Source of the DNA: Nitrospirota bacterium
Lineage (GTDB): Bacteria; Nitrospirota; Nitrospiria; Nitrospirales; Nitrospiraceae
Direction of reading: 5' to 3'
Length of the DNA stretch: 64,000 nucleotides
Assembly: GCA_040755395.1 (NCBI GenBank)
Contig: JBFMAX010000001.1
Location: 310,001-374,000, forward strand
How positions within the stretch are numbered: the first letter of the stretch is position 1; the number at the start of each line of letters is the position of its first letter. The notes under the pieces were generated by a model. The model worked only from the letters and a program-made list of their open reading frames with translations. It had not been told where the DNA came from and searched no databases. Both the position numbers and the translations under genes were made by a program. Positions 21,082 through 29,537 of the stretch are shown piece by piece.

Positions 21082-21137
21082 AAAAGTGGTCGGGAGTCTT
21101 TATAGGATTCGCGTCTTGAAATGACTCCCGACCCCTT
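21082..21137. repeat. 17-bp inverted repeat (GGTCGGGAGTC type)
   Basis: AAAAGTGGTCGGGAGTC (21082-21098) pairs with GACTCCCGACCCCTTTT (21123-21139) with one mismatch and a spacer of 24 bp. A single arm (ATGATTCCCGACCCCTTTC) recurs near 60471. Motifs of this type are, from general knowledge, common around REP-associated Y1 transposases; none is present here. The rest of 21031-21388 contains no gene I can support. Confidence 0.55.
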
Positions 21138-21388
21138 TTTCCGACTCCATTAAGGGGGTAGTCTGACCGTCCTTCACTGCGCGCATCATCGACCCGTTGC
21201 ATTGACCCATTGCTACCATAGAGAGCAATGGGCAACCCCGAGCAACAGGTCCCCCGGCACCGTCCTTAGTGTTGCAATCAATTAATTCTTATGTGCGCGC
21301 TCTGTGAGCGCGAGGACGGTCAGGCTACCTCCTTACGTTCCTCTTTCTTGTGTGCGCGGTTCTCGAGCACGAGGGCCAGCCCTGCCGC

Positions 21389-22615
21389 CTAAGCACTCAA
21401 CACGGGCCGGATAATCTCCACCGTCGCATCGGCTGGAATCCGTCCCACTGTGGCTTCCCGTCCTTTCCGTTGCCCCCGCACAATCTGGTCGATCCTCACG
21501 ATCGCCCCGCGGTGCCACTCGTCGAAGGCGGCATTCGACGGCGACCGCATCCGATCCAGCCGCCCCACCTCTGGCCTTCCCGTCTCGTTGCACAACCAGA
21601 CCCGTTTTTCGCCCTTCATCTCCCGGAGTTCGCTCACGACACGGTAGACATCGGTTCCCCTGGGCACGATCGTGCGACCATCCTTGCGTAACAACAGATA
21701 GGAGAACTTCAGCGCGTCTTTGATCAATCCGACTTCCCGATCGATCGCCGAAACGATCGGCGGCGGTGTCCACGGCCGTTCCTCGTGGCACCAGTCCTCG
21801 ACCTTCACCAAAGCCGGACAGGGACGCTCGTGCAGGCAGGGACTGTAGACGGTGCAAACCTTGTCCTCCAGCAGGCGGTCGCGCAGTCGGTGCAGCGCGC
21901 GCGAGGTGTCCCGCAGGGCCGGTTCGACGATCATCAACGTTCCGGCCGGGTCGAGGAGTTCCAGGAGCGAACCGACCAGCGCGACTCTTGGAGCCAACGG
22001 ATCGCGCGCAGCGAGGAAGAGTTCCCCGAGGGTGTTGGCCAGCACGATCAGGTCGAAGGTCCGGCAGGAACCCTGCATCCAGTGCGCCGACAGAGGGGTC
22101 CGCTCCATATCTTCGCAGACCGTCCGGAGCTGCGCATCGGATGCTCCCACAAGGCCCACGCACGTCTCCCACAGACGCGCGCAATCGCTGAGGGCCATCG
22201 GCGAGCGATCTATGGCGAGGCACTCGAGCGGCCGCGTCGGGCCCGTCGCCGATCTCGCAACCCAGTCCAATACCGCCAGCACGGCCGTGCCCGGTCCGCT
22301 CCCGACATCCAGGATTCTGTACGGCCTCCCGGCCGATGCCGGCTCCATCGGCCATGGGGGCGACTCTGCGAGCAGCGACTGCACCTTCGCCAGGTTAACC
22401 GGAACGTAATAGGCCAAATAGGCCCGTCGCAACTCGTCTCTCTCCAGGTATGGATCGGCAAGTCCATCGCGTCGTCGCGTGAAGAGGAGAGACAGGGCGG
22501 CGACGCCGTGCGCGATCTCCTTGGCGGTCCTTGCTTCGGGCGTCGCGACGTCCACGCCTGCCACGCGGGAGAGTGTTTGAAGGATCGGCTGTGATAACCG
22601 GGGAAAAGCCGCCAT
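21389..22615 (-). CDS. Rsm22-like (METTL17 family) SAM-dependent protein
   Basis: 408 aa from ATG at 22615; an earlier ATG at 22678 overlaps the divergent gene and lacks a ribosome-binding site. The SAM-binding motif is 'RILDVGSGPGTAVLAVLDW' near residue 99. After the Rossmann domain comes a cysteine-rich motif, 'YSPCLHERPCPAL...DWCHEERPW' near 258-283, that matches the Rsm22 family metal-binding pattern. Rsm22/METTL17 proteins associate with the small ribosomal subunit and support its assembly; the bacterial homologues' exact role is not established. Divergent from the gene at 22677. Confidence 0.8.
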   Translation of the reverse strand: MAAFPRLSQPILQTLSRVAGVDVATPEARTAKEIAHGVAALSLLFTRRRDGLADPYLERDELRRAYLAYYVPVNLAKVQSLLAESPPWPMEPASAGRPYRILDVGSGPGTAVLAVLDWVARSATGPTRPLECLAIDRSPMALSDCARLWETCVGLVGASDAQLRTVCEDMERTPLSAHWMQGSCRTFDLIVLANTLGELFLAARDPLAPRVALVGSLLELLDPAGTLMIVEPALRDTSRALHRLRDRLLEDKVCTVYSPCLHERPCPALVKVEDWCHEERPWTPPPIVSAIDREVGLIKDALKFSYLLLRKDGRTIVPRGTDVYRVVSELREMKGEKRVWLCNETGRPEVGRLDRMRSPSNAAFDEWHRGAIVRIDQIVRGQRKGREATVGRIPADATVEIIRPVLSA

Positions 22616-22624
22616 CGTGTCAGG

Positions 22625-22654
22625 TTGACCCTCAGAAAGAGAGTGGTGTATCTT
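22625..22654 (+). promoter_or_regulatory. candidate promoter for the gene at 22677
   Basis: TTGACC (22625-22630), an 18-bp spacer and TATCTT (22649-22654), 23 bp before the ATG. It lies in the divergent gap. Confidence 0.5.
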
Positions 22655-22676
22655 ACCTCGCGGATGGAGCGCTGTC

Positions 22677-22925
22677 ATGACCGACGCGATCTTACAGGCT
22701 TACCGCGAAGTCGAGCAGGCGATGGCGCGGTACAACAAAGTGCTCGAAGAGCACGTGACCACGCTCCGCACCTCCGAGTCCGCCGACGCCAGGAAACTGG
22801 AGCGCATGACGCACGGCGCCAAGGCCATGCGCGACAGCAGCATGATTTATCTTTCCTACGCCAAGTTCATCGCGTACGGTATGCCTGAAAGCGAGGAGCT
22901 GATCGAAGAGGACTTGCAGGGGTAG
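22677..22925 (+). CDS. small helical hypothetical protein
   Basis: 82 aa, almost entirely helical and charged (AYREVEQAMARYNKVLEEHV..., ending in EELIEEDLQG). No cysteines, signal peptide or known motif. GGATGGAG precedes the ATG. It has its own candidate promoter and is followed by two stem-loops, so it is probably a stand-alone unit. Function unknown; a coiled-coil adaptor is possible. Confidence 0.65.
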   Translation: MTDAILQAYREVEQAMARYNKVLEEHVTTLRTSESADARKLERMTHGAKAMRDSSMIYLSYAKFIAYGMPESEELIEEDLQG

Positions 22926-22946
22926 GCTGGTCTGTCTCGTCTGTCT

Positions 22947-22988
22947 GGTTTATTTGGTCTGTTAGTAACCAGACAGACCAGATAAACC
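22947..22988. repeat. short-word hairpin (GTCTGTCTGGTTTAT type)
   Basis: GGTTTATTTGGTCTGT (22947-22962) pairs with ACAGACCAGATAAACC (22973-22988) with one mismatch. It is preceded by variant words GGTCTGTCTCGTCTGTC. Another member of the short-word class. Confidence 0.6.
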
Positions 22989-22996
22989 CAAAACCA

Positions 22997-23036
22997 AAAG
23001 GGCCCGATCCCGGACGGGATCGGGCCCTTTGTTTTC
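22997..23036. terminator. bidirectional intrinsic terminator
   Basis: A perfect 15-bp stem, AAAGGGCCCGATCCC / GGGATCGGGCCCTTT, with a GGAC loop, followed by GTTTT on + and preceded by an A-rich run on -. It separates the convergent genes ending at 22925 and 23055. Confidence 0.9.
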
Positions 23037-23054
23037 AGACCGCGCGCAGCGCCG

Positions 23055-24404
23055 TCAGATGCTGCGCATGAAGTGGGCCATCGCCGCCGGATCCACGTCC
23101 GCCACACCCATGACCTGAGACAGCGGGACATTGGTGGACTTCTTGCCGGTCAGTCCCGACTCGACCTCGTCCACGATCAATTCCACCGGCATGGACTGAC
23201 CGCCGTAGACGTGAGGGCCGGCGATGATCTTGGCCTTGGAGTGCCCGTAGATCGCGGCCGCGACATCCTTGGCCAGCCATCCCACGTAGTTGAACTCAGG
23301 GATCACGATCAGTTTCGCCTTGGCGCAGAGCTGCCGGAGTTCCTGCGTCGGAAACGGCCGCAGCGAGCGGATCTTGATCAGGCCGACCTTGATCCCTTTC
23401 TCGGCGCACAGTCTGATCGCCTCGCGGGACTGGGCCACCGCGCTGCCGGACGCGATCAGGATGGCATCCGCGTCCTCGGTGTTTTCCGCCGTACAGAGCC
23501 CGCCCATGTACTTGTTGATGTACTTCCGCGAACGCTCCACCGCCGCCCAGACTTCCTGCTGCCAGACGGCATGAATGTTATACGCCATGAAGTTGGATTT
23601 CTGGACCGGCGCATCGCGGGAAAGCCGCGCCGGTGGGTTCTCCGCGTCCAGCACAGGGACCGCACCACGCCAGGCGTCTCGAGGCGGGAGCTTGAGGCTC
23701 CGGTCCTGCATATGCACATAGCCGCGCGCGTGGGTCACGAAGAATCCGTCGCAGGCCACGCCGACCGGCAGGGTCACGTCGTTCTTCTCTCCGATGATGA
23801 ACCCCTTCATGATGAAGTCGAACATGTCCTGCTGATTCTCGGCATGGAAGAGGATCAATCCGCAGTTCAGGAGGTACGAAATCTCGATGTTGTCCGGCTG
23901 AATCGCGAGCGGGGCGTTGACCACGCGGCACGTAAACATGATCACGGCCGGCAGCCGATGCCCCGGCCATGACGCGATCGGCTCGATGCCGCGCAGCGTG
24001 CCCGGTCCCGCCGTCGCGGTGAAGCACCGCACGCCCGCGCGCGACGCCCCGGCGATGGCGGACATGACGCCGTATTCCTCCTCGCCGCGGTAGTATTCTT
24101 TCACGTAACCCTCGCCGTACAACACGCCGATGAGCTGCATGGTCTCGCTTTGGGGCGTGATCGGATAGGCCACGGCGAAGTCCACATTCGAGCGACGCAC
24201 CGCTTCCTTGGCCGCTTCGCTTCCCGTGATGAATTCGCGGGTCCTCGGCGCCTCCAGAAACATATATTCCGGCGTGACCACACGCTGTTTCTTGGCCTCC
24301 GCGTGCGGATCCTTCTTGACCTCGGTGGGCTTCGGAGCCGCCACGCTGGTGATCGGGTCACCTTGCGGATTGGTTTTGACTTCGGTCTCCAGGGATTCGC
24401 TCAT
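23055..24404 (-). CDS. 2-oxoacid:ferredoxin oxidoreductase, alpha subunit
   Basis: 449 aa. After an extension of about 60 residues the OFOR alpha core begins: 'FITGSEAAKEAVRRSNVDFAVAYPITPQSETMQLI' (the conserved YPITP motif), 'EEEYGVMSAIAGASRAGVRCFTATAGPGTLRGIE' and the domain II block 'ADAILIASGSAVAQSREAIRLCAEKGIKVGLIKIRSLRPFP'. With the beta subunit it reductively carboxylates acetyl-CoA to pyruvate or succinyl-CoA to 2-oxoglutarate using ferredoxin. Sequence alone does not tell me which. It is the last gene of a five-gene operon. Confidence 0.9.
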   Translation of the reverse strand: MSESLETEVKTNPQGDPITSVAAPKPTEVKKDPHAEAKKQRVVTPEYMFLEAPRTREFITGSEAAKEAVRRSNVDFAVAYPITPQSETMQLIGVLYGEGYVKEYYRGEEEYGVMSAIAGASRAGVRCFTATAGPGTLRGIEPIASWPGHRLPAVIMFTCRVVNAPLAIQPDNIEISYLLNCGLILFHAENQQDMFDFIMKGFIIGEKNDVTLPVGVACDGFFVTHARGYVHMQDRSLKLPPRDAWRGAVPVLDAENPPARLSRDAPVQKSNFMAYNIHAVWQQEVWAAVERSRKYINKYMGGLCTAENTEDADAILIASGSAVAQSREAIRLCAEKGIKVGLIKIRSLRPFPTQELRQLCAKAKLIVIPEFNYVGWLAKDVAAAIYGHSKAKIIAGPHVYGGQSMPVELIVDEVESGLTGKKSTNVPLSQVMGVADVDPAAMAHFMRSI

Positions 24405-24426
24405 GGTGGCACCTCTTGGCTTTTGC

Positions 24427-24518
24427 GCTACTCGCGCGTAGCGAATAGCTGAAGGCGTTGTGGCCGGATTCTTCTTCTGTAGCTTACCCGCGACTCGCTA
24501 CCGGCTGTTCGCTCTTGT
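24427..24518. repeat. short-word repeat between epsilon and alpha subunit genes
   Basis: TAGCGAATAGC and GTAGCTTACCCGCGACTCGCTACCGGCTGTTCGC words. TAGCGA (24439-24444) pairs with TCGCTA (24495-24500). Related to the word set at 14834. Confidence 0.45.
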
Positions 24519-25279
24519 CAGGCTTCGCTGTGCATATGTTCGGGTCGGTGTCCGTAGGCCGCGGCTCCTGCCAGATCCGCCGTGATCGGCACGAACTCGA
24601 GGGGGTTCGTGTGCGTCTTGCCGCCGTGCACCTTGGACTGTGTTCCGGTGAACCGGACGTTCTCACCGTTTTCCGGCAACGTGAGACCCATCTCTTCACG
24701 CACCCGCTTGACGACCTGCGCGACCCGCCGCAGCTTCGCCGCGTCGCAATCGCGGACGGTGAGCATTGCGTCTTCGTGCCCTTGCTCGGCGCAGAGCGCG
24801 CTTGTGCAGCAGTTCGTTCCCGCCCGAATCATCTTCAGCGTGAGATTGGCGTAGTGACAATGCACGCCGACGAAGATACAGGCTTCGATCTTGTTGCCCC
24901 AAATGGTCAGATTCGGGTGGTTCGGGTTGATGACTTCCTCGGGATCGATCTTGGGATACTTCGGGCGATAGTCCGGCATGGGGATGATCAGCACATCCGG
25001 AATCTGCGCGGCGATTTCCAAAACCGCTTTGGCCTTGTCCACGGCATGTTCGTTCCAGGCCCAGAGCACCAGCGGACCAGGGAAGATCGTCGCGTTGGGA
25101 CTCGTCAGCATCTTGCGCGCAATCTCCTCCATCACCTTTTCTTCGTCCTCATGATGCCCATACCACAACCCCTGGCCCGGCTCGGGCAAGGTCACCCCGA
25201 GCTGCGCAGCGGACGGCGGGTGAAACCCGGCCGGTCCGGGAACGATGATTTTTTCTCGTGTCTGCTGTGTCGTCTGCAC
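24518..25279 (-). CDS. 2-oxoacid:ferredoxin oxidoreductase, epsilon-type subunit
   Basis: 253 aa. It is not a canonical four-subunit OFOR component. It matches, by position and character, the extra subunit of five-subunit pyruvate/2-oxoglutarate oxidoreductases known from Hydrogenobacter-type rTCA bacteria; such proteins are also annotated as 'carbon monoxide dehydrogenase beta subunit family'. A His/Cys-rich patch (VGVHCHYANLTLKMIRAGTNCCTSALCAEQGHEDAM) lies around residues 125-160. It probably supports electron transfer or assembly. It sits between the ferredoxin-like and alpha genes. Confidence 0.75.
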   Translation of the reverse strand: MQTTQQTREKIIVPGPAGFHPPSAAQLGVTLPEPGQGLWYGHHEDEEKVMEEIARKMLTSPNATIFPGPLVLWAWNEHAVDKAKAVLEIAAQIPDVLIIPMPDYRPKYPKIDPEEVINPNHPNLTIWGNKIEACIFVGVHCHYANLTLKMIRAGTNCCTSALCAEQGHEDAMLTVRDCDAAKLRRVAQVVKRVREEMGLTLPENGENVRFTGTQSKVHGGKTHTNPLEFVPITADLAGAAAYGHRPEHMHSEA

Positions 25280-25316
25280 GACCCTATCTCCCTTTCTTGT
25301 CCCGCTCTTGTCCCGC

Positions 25317-25640
25317 CTATCCGACCACCGGACTCGCCAGCAAGGCAGTGGTGGACTTCTCGCCGTACATCACGTTATCCGTGATCGCCGCCTTGGGCAA
25401 TTGGTCGATCATCACCATCTTGATGGCGTGATGCTTGGCCATGTTGTCACACACCCAGACGCACTGCGCGCATCCTTTGCAGCGGTCCACCGCCACATAG
25501 GCCGCTCCGTACTTGTACCCTTTCTCTTTGCCCAACTGGTCGTTGTAGAGAATGGTATTGGCCTCAGGGCAGTATTGCGTGCAGAGCTTACAACTGGTTT
25601 GGGCGCAAATGTCGACGTTGATGTCGGCTACAAGGTACAT
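25317..25640 (-). CDS. 2-oxoacid:ferredoxin oxidoreductase, delta (2[4Fe-4S] ferredoxin) subunit
   Basis: 107 aa. Two [4Fe-4S] motifs: C12-x4-C17-x2-C20-x3-C24-P and C54-x2-C57-x2-C60-x3-C64. The x4 spacing in the first motif is slightly longer than the classic CxxC. It relays electrons between the TPP/Fe-S beta subunit and external ferredoxin. Its ATG lies 27 bp downstream of the gamma-subunit stop codon. Confidence 0.85.
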   Translation of the reverse strand: MYLVADINVDICAQTSCKLCTQYCPEANTILYNDQLGKEKGYKYGAAYVAVDRCKGCAQCVWVCDNMAKHHAIKMVMIDQLPKAAITDNVMYGEKSTTALLASPVVG

Positions 25641-25667
25641 CGGATCCCCTTTTCTTCTTCTTGAGGA

Positions 25668-26387
25668 TTATGCTTTAGCCGCGGCGGCAGCTTCGGCCCG
25701 TTTTGCCGCTTTGCTGACCTCATCCCAGCCGTTATCGGCCGCAAACTTCCAGCCGGCCGCAATCACGGCCATGTTCTTTTCGATGAGCTCCTGTTTCTTC
25801 TTGAACTTCCGCTCCACGACGCTATCCAGAGCCGCGGTTCCGCCAGACACCACAAACCCCTTGCCAAGGAACCGATCCTTCACCGCCTGACCCAAGGCCT
25901 CCAGGTTCGTCAACCCGGTGATACATCCGATCGCGCCCATCAAGGCCATATTCGTCGCCAGGTCCATCCCGGAGACTTCGAGAGAGATCTTGGTCGCCGG
26001 CAGGTAGTACAACTTTGCCCGCCGTTCCTCCAACTCGCGCATATGGTCCTTGTGCAACTTCATCGGGCCGTCATGATTGATCAGCGCCACCCCGTCTTCC
26101 TTCAATCCGAAATAGAACGGCATCGTATAGGATTTGCCGTGGGTGATGACCTGAGGGTGGAAGATGATGATGATGTGCGGGAAGGTGATCTCCCCGATCT
26201 CATAGATCGGCTCGTCCGACACCCGCACATAACTCTCGACCGGCGCCATGCGCTTTTCCGATCCATAGAACGGCACGATCGTGCTCTCGCCGCCGGCATT
26301 GATGACCGCGGTGCTGAGAATGTGCGAGGCGGTGACCACGCCCTGTCCGCCCACGCCGGCCATCCGGATATTAAACCGTTTCGCCAT
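25668..26387 (-). CDS. 2-oxoacid:ferredoxin oxidoreductase, gamma subunit
   Basis: 239 aa from ATG at 26387 (GGAGGGAGCAGCC upstream). It starts with the family signature 'IRMAGVGGQGVVTASHILSTAVINAGG', followed by 'FYGSEKRMAPVESYVRVSDEPIYEIGEI'. The last 30 residues are Ala/Lys-rich. The gamma domain binds CoA at the interface with alpha/beta in OFOR enzymes. Second gene of the operon. Confidence 0.9.
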   Translation of the reverse strand: MAKRFNIRMAGVGGQGVVTASHILSTAVINAGGESTIVPFYGSEKRMAPVESYVRVSDEPIYEIGEITFPHIIIIFHPQVITHGKSYTMPFYFGLKEDGVALINHDGPMKLHKDHMRELEERRAKLYYLPATKISLEVSGMDLATNMALMGAIGCITGLTNLEALGQAVKDRFLGKGFVVSGGTAALDSVVERKFKKKQELIEKNMAVIAAGWKFAADNGWDEVSKAAKRAEAAAAAKA

Positions 26388-26452
26388 GGCTGCTCCCTCC
26401 TTCTGCGCTGGACCCCCGCCCCTCAAACCGCTTTCCGCAGGTTACTTCTAGG

Positions 26453-27346
26453 TTACTTCTGAGGAACCGCGGCTGCCGCCGGCTTCGCCTGAAACTCCCT
26501 ATAGCCGTAGCGATCGGCCAGGTATTGTTTCGCGTCGTCGGTAATGAATTCGGTGAACTGGTAGCGATCGTTCTCGACGTTCTTGGCGTCTTCCATGACC
26601 TTGTCGGTGGGGATCGCGTATTCGATGTTGCACGAGGTGTAGGCCTGGATGTAGGTCGGGCCGACTTCGCGGGCAATGAGGACGGCCTTCTTGATCACGC
26701 TTTCGACCCGACGGGGGTTGTTCGGCACGACGGTCGCCACATAAGCGCAGCCGGCGACTTTGGCCATCTGGACCATGTCCATCTTCTCGAACTTCTTGCC
26801 CAGCGGCGCCATCTTCAGCACCGCGCCGCGGTTGGTCATGCCGCTTTCCTGCCCGCCGGTATTCCCATAGACCTCGTTGTCCAGCATGATCGTCGTAAAC
26901 TTCTCTTTGCGGAACCAGGAGTGGAGCACCTGCGAAAATCCGATGTCGGCCAAACCGCCGTCGCCGGCCAGCACGACGACATCCTTGGGTTTGTCGCCGA
27001 ATCGCAACCGGAGCCCGCGGGAGAGTCCGCTTGCCACGCCGTTGGTGTCGCCGTAGTTGCCATAGACGAACGGGATGGCGGCCTGGGAGAGGGCCAGACG
27101 TCCGCAGCCGGCCGTCCCGACCGTAATGGTATCTTCAGGATTCGGGAACGAAATGATGGCCAGCCGGATGAAGAGAGTCATCGCGCAACCTGCGCACATA
27201 GGATGTTCTTCGAGGATCTCTTTGAAGCTTCCCATTTGGGAAACCGTGACCTTTTTTCCGAAAGGTCCGTGCTCCACCATGTCACGATATTCCTTCGGCA
27301 TGAACTTCCCGAACCCCGGAGTGAATTTGACGTAATCAAGACTCAT
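26453..27346 (-). CDS. 2-oxoacid:ferredoxin oxidoreductase, beta subunit (TPP)
   Basis: 297 aa from ATG at 27346 (GGGAGGGTATCCAA upstream). The TPP-binding motif GDGG starts at residue 128, with the matching LDNEVYGNTGGQ at 155-166. Probable proximal [4Fe-4S] ligands are C51, C54, C81 and C239. It carries the thiamine chemistry of CO2 fixation onto acetyl-CoA or succinyl-CoA. First gene of the beta-gamma-delta-epsilon-alpha operon, behind a near-consensus promoter at 27492-27521. Confidence 0.92.
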   Translation of the reverse strand: MSLDYVKFTPGFGKFMPKEYRDMVEHGPFGKKVTVSQMGSFKEILEEHPMCAGCAMTLFIRLAIISFPNPEDTITVGTAGCGRLALSQAAIPFVYGNYGDTNGVASGLSRGLRLRFGDKPKDVVVLAGDGGLADIGFSQVLHSWFRKEKFTTIMLDNEVYGNTGGQESGMTNRGAVLKMAPLGKKFEKMDMVQMAKVAGCAYVATVVPNNPRRVESVIKKAVLIAREVGPTYIQAYTSCNIEYAIPTDKVMEDAKNVENDRYQFTEFITDDAKQYLADRYGYREFQAKPAAAAVPQK

Positions 27347-27491
27347 TTGGATACCCTCCCTGCTGTTCGCTGGCCCTCGCACACCACTATCAGCGGGCCA
27401 ACTTGAGGTCGTGTCGATGGGGATCGCCGTAATCGCAGAAAAATGCTTGCGGTACAAACCCGCCGGATGATCCGGTTCTTCCGAGAGACCG

Positions 27492-27521
27492 AGTGTAACA
27501 AAGGCCGGAAAACAGTGTCAA
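27492..27521 (-). promoter_or_regulatory. promoter of the oxidoreductase operon
   Basis: On the minus strand TTGACA (27516-27521), an 18-bp spacer and TACACT (27492-27497). It predicts a 5' UTR of about 140 nt. No other gene-like content is visible in 27347-27773 except the oppositely directed promoter below. Confidence 0.7.
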
Positions 27522-27736
27522 TTGTAAATCCGCTTAAAAGCGACTATTGTGCCCGAACAATCGCCAGTTTATAATTCCGCTCGGGTCAATGCAACGCCGC
27601 AGAAGGCCCACGGGCTGCGAAAGAAGGCCTAGCGCTCCCGGGTCCGGTAGGCCATTTGCCCTAAAATTTCCGACGTTCATTTCATTCATTCACCCTGATT
27701 CATTACTGTCCGCGTTCGCTCCGGTTGACGAGGAGA

Positions 27737-27765
27737 TTGCCGATTGGGCCGAATCCGTCTACACT
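27737..27765 (+). promoter_or_regulatory. promoter of the MTHFR C-terminal-domain gene
   Basis: TTGCCG (27737-27742), a 17-bp spacer and TACACT (27760-27765), only 8 bp before the ATG at 27774. Transcription would start at or next to the start codon, giving a leaderless or nearly leaderless mRNA. Confidence 0.55.
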
Positions 27766-27773
27766 AGGACGCT

Positions 27774-28022
27774 ATGCCGTTGCGCGTCATCATTCCGGGA
27801 GAAGACGAAGGCGCCGAGCACACGGGAGGCGTCCATAAGCGCCCGCCGATTCCCGAGGCATCGCTCAAGGCCGAATGCCCGAAGTTCATGAGCCACGGCC
27901 CTTGCGGCGGTGTGCGGAAGGGCGGATTCTGCGAAGTGTATCCGGACATGAAGTGCCCGTGGGTCACGCTGTATTTCGAATTGGAGAAGATCGGACAGAT
28001 CGAATGGATGAAGCAGGTGTAA
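27774..28022 (+). CDS. methylenetetrahydrofolate reductase C-terminal-domain protein (stand-alone)
   Basis: 82 aa. The core 'AECPKFMSHGPCGGVRKGGFCEVYPDMKCPWV' (residues 35-65) has four cysteines in the arrangement of the MTHFR C-terminal domain that in other bacteria is fused to, or encoded beside, the flavoprotein. In such systems it is thought to bind an iron-sulfur cluster or zinc and to link MTHFR to a non-NADH electron donor. The catalytic partner is probably the 295-aa MetF at 30880. No ribosome-binding site is needed if the message is leaderless. Confidence 0.75.
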   Translation: MPLRVIIPGEDEGAEHTGGVHKRPPIPEASLKAECPKFMSHGPCGGVRKGGFCEVYPDMKCPWVTLYFELEKIGQIEWMKQV

Positions 28023-28029
28023 CGCGAAC

Positions 28030-28130
28030 GTAGGGCGCGAGCCGCGGGGCACGCGGCGAGAGATCGTGCGGAGGAAAGACATTCACTTGGATCTTGGCTG
28101 TCTGCGCCGCTAGCCCCTCGCCTCTCGCCT
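28030..28130. repeat. intergenic short-word hairpin (GGCGAGAG type)
   Basis: GGCGAGAG (28055-28062) pairs with CTCTCGCC (28122-28129). It shares CTAGCCCCTCGCCTCTCGCC with 10348-10367. Confidence 0.55.
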
Positions 28131-28154
28131 TCAGGCCTCGGTGGGGAGCGAGAC

Positions 28155-28580
28155 ATGAAGCGCGACAAGGCACTGAGAGGAACAGGAGCGAGGAAGGCAA
28201 CAAAGCTCGGCTACAACGAGCGGCATGCAAGAAGCGGAGTCTCCGTTCCGCTGCCAGACATTGAAACTTGGCCGAACCAGTATAAAGGTTACGAGATCAC
28301 CATTGAGATCCCGGAGTACACGGCGATCTGCCCGAAGACCGGTCTTCCCGATTTCGGGACGATCCGGTTGCGCTACATGCCCGACAAGGCCTGCCTCGAG
28401 CTCAAATCGCTCAAGCTCTATATCCACGCCTACCGGAACCTTGGTATCTTTTACGAAAACGCCGTCAACCGCATTCTGCAGGACGTGGTGAAAGCCTGCC
28501 GCCCGGTCTGGGCGACCGTGACCGGCGAGTTCACCGCCCGAGGCGGCCTGCGGAGCACGATCGAGGCCCGGTACCCCTAA
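28155..28580 (+). CDS. queF: NADPH-dependent 7-cyano-7-deazaguanine reductase
   Basis: 141 aa, the short unimodular QueF type. Catalytic cysteine in 'YTAICPKTGLPDFG' (near residue 56) and the QueF signature 'CLELKSLKLYIHAYRNLGIFYEN' (near 79-101) with the substrate-binding glutamate. It reduces preQ0 to preQ1 in queuosine biosynthesis. A Lys/Arg-rich N-terminus of about 25 residues precedes the fold. No other queuosine gene lies in the window. Confidence 0.92.
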   Translation: MKRDKALRGTGARKATKLGYNERHARSGVSVPLPDIETWPNQYKGYEITIEIPEYTAICPKTGLPDFGTIRLRYMPDKACLELKSLKLYIHAYRNLGIFYENAVNRILQDVVKACRPVWATVTGEFTARGGLRSTIEARYP

Positions 28581-28712
28581 GAAGCGTCAACCGTCATTGG
28601 GCATTCGTCATTCGTAAAAGGACGGATTTCCAATCCTCCAGGTTCGGCGACTTCTCCCGCGATCTTCCCAACCATGTGGCGAGCGACGAGTAACGGAGCA
28701 CGCTCCTTTTGA

Positions 28713-29537
28713 ATGGCGATCTACGCAATCGGCGACATCCAAGGCTGCTTCTCGGCACTGCAGAAGGTCATTGATCGGATCCGCTTCGATCCCGCCAAGG
28801 ATCGCCTGTGGTTTGTGGGCGACTTGGTCAATCGCGGACCGGACTCGCTGAAGGTGCTGCGTTACGCCAAGAGCTTGGGGCCGGCCGCGGTCTCGGTCCT
28901 GGGGAACCATGACCTCCACCTGCTGGCTGTTGCGGCCGGTTGCGCGCCGGGCCGGACCAAAGACACGTTCCAGGATGTCCTGGACGCGCCGGATCGCGAC
29001 GAACTGCTGGACTGGTTGCGCCATCGTCCGCTCCTGTTTCGGGACCACGACTTCCTGCTCGTCCACGCCGGACTCTTGCCGCAATGGACCAGCACCATGG
29101 CTGTCGAGCTGGCCCGGGAAGTCGAGTGCGCGTTGCAGAGCGACGCCTATCAGAAGTTCTTGCGCATTCACTATAATAAGAATGGGCACACGCAATGGAG
29201 AGACGAGCTGACGGGCATGCCCCGCCTGAGCGTGATCGCCAACGCCCTGACGAGACTCCGCGTCTGCACTCCCTGTGGTGACATGGACTTCTCTTATACC
29301 GGTCCGCCCGAACAGGCGCCGTCGGGATTTCTTCCCTGGTTTGAGATCCCACACCGCAAGAGCGCGGACGTGACGATCGTCTGCGGACATTGGGCGGCGG
29401 CCGGACTCCGCGTGCTGGACAATGTGCTGGCGGTGGACAGCGGATGCATCTGGGGCCGACACCTGACCGCCGTCCGGCTCGAAGACCGGCAGGTCTTTCA
29501 AATCTCCTGCGGCGACCGCGGGTGCCGCGGTGCATGA
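28713..29537 (+). CDS. apaH: bis(5'-nucleosyl)-tetraphosphatase, symmetrical
   Basis: 274 aa, the usual ApaH length. Metallophosphoesterase motifs: GDIQGC (7-12), GDLVNRGP (36-43) and GNHD (near 68), plus 'LLVHAGLLPQW' and 'IVCGHWAAAGLR' histidines. It hydrolyses Ap4A to two ADP, limiting alarmone levels under stress. It overlaps the downstream DUF309 gene by 8 bp, suggesting co-translation. Confidence 0.93.
   Translation: MAIYAIGDIQGCFSALQKVIDRIRFDPAKDRLWFVGDLVNRGPDSLKVLRYAKSLGPAAVSVLGNHDLHLLAVAAGCAPGRTKDTFQDVLDAPDRDELLDWLRHRPLLFRDHDFLLVHAGLLPQWTSTMAVELAREVECALQSDAYQKFLRIHYNKNGHTQWRDELTGMPRLSVIANALTRLRVCTPCGDMDFSYTGPPEQAPSGFLPWFEIPHRKSADVTIVCGHWAAAGLRVLDNVLAVDSGCIWGRHLTAVRLEDRQVFQISCGDRGCRGA

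Noticed and set aside
21044-21235. 63-aa minus-strand frame upstream of higA as a HigB toxin
   Set aside because: Sequence lacks any RelE/HigB pattern, is too short and spans the inverted repeat.
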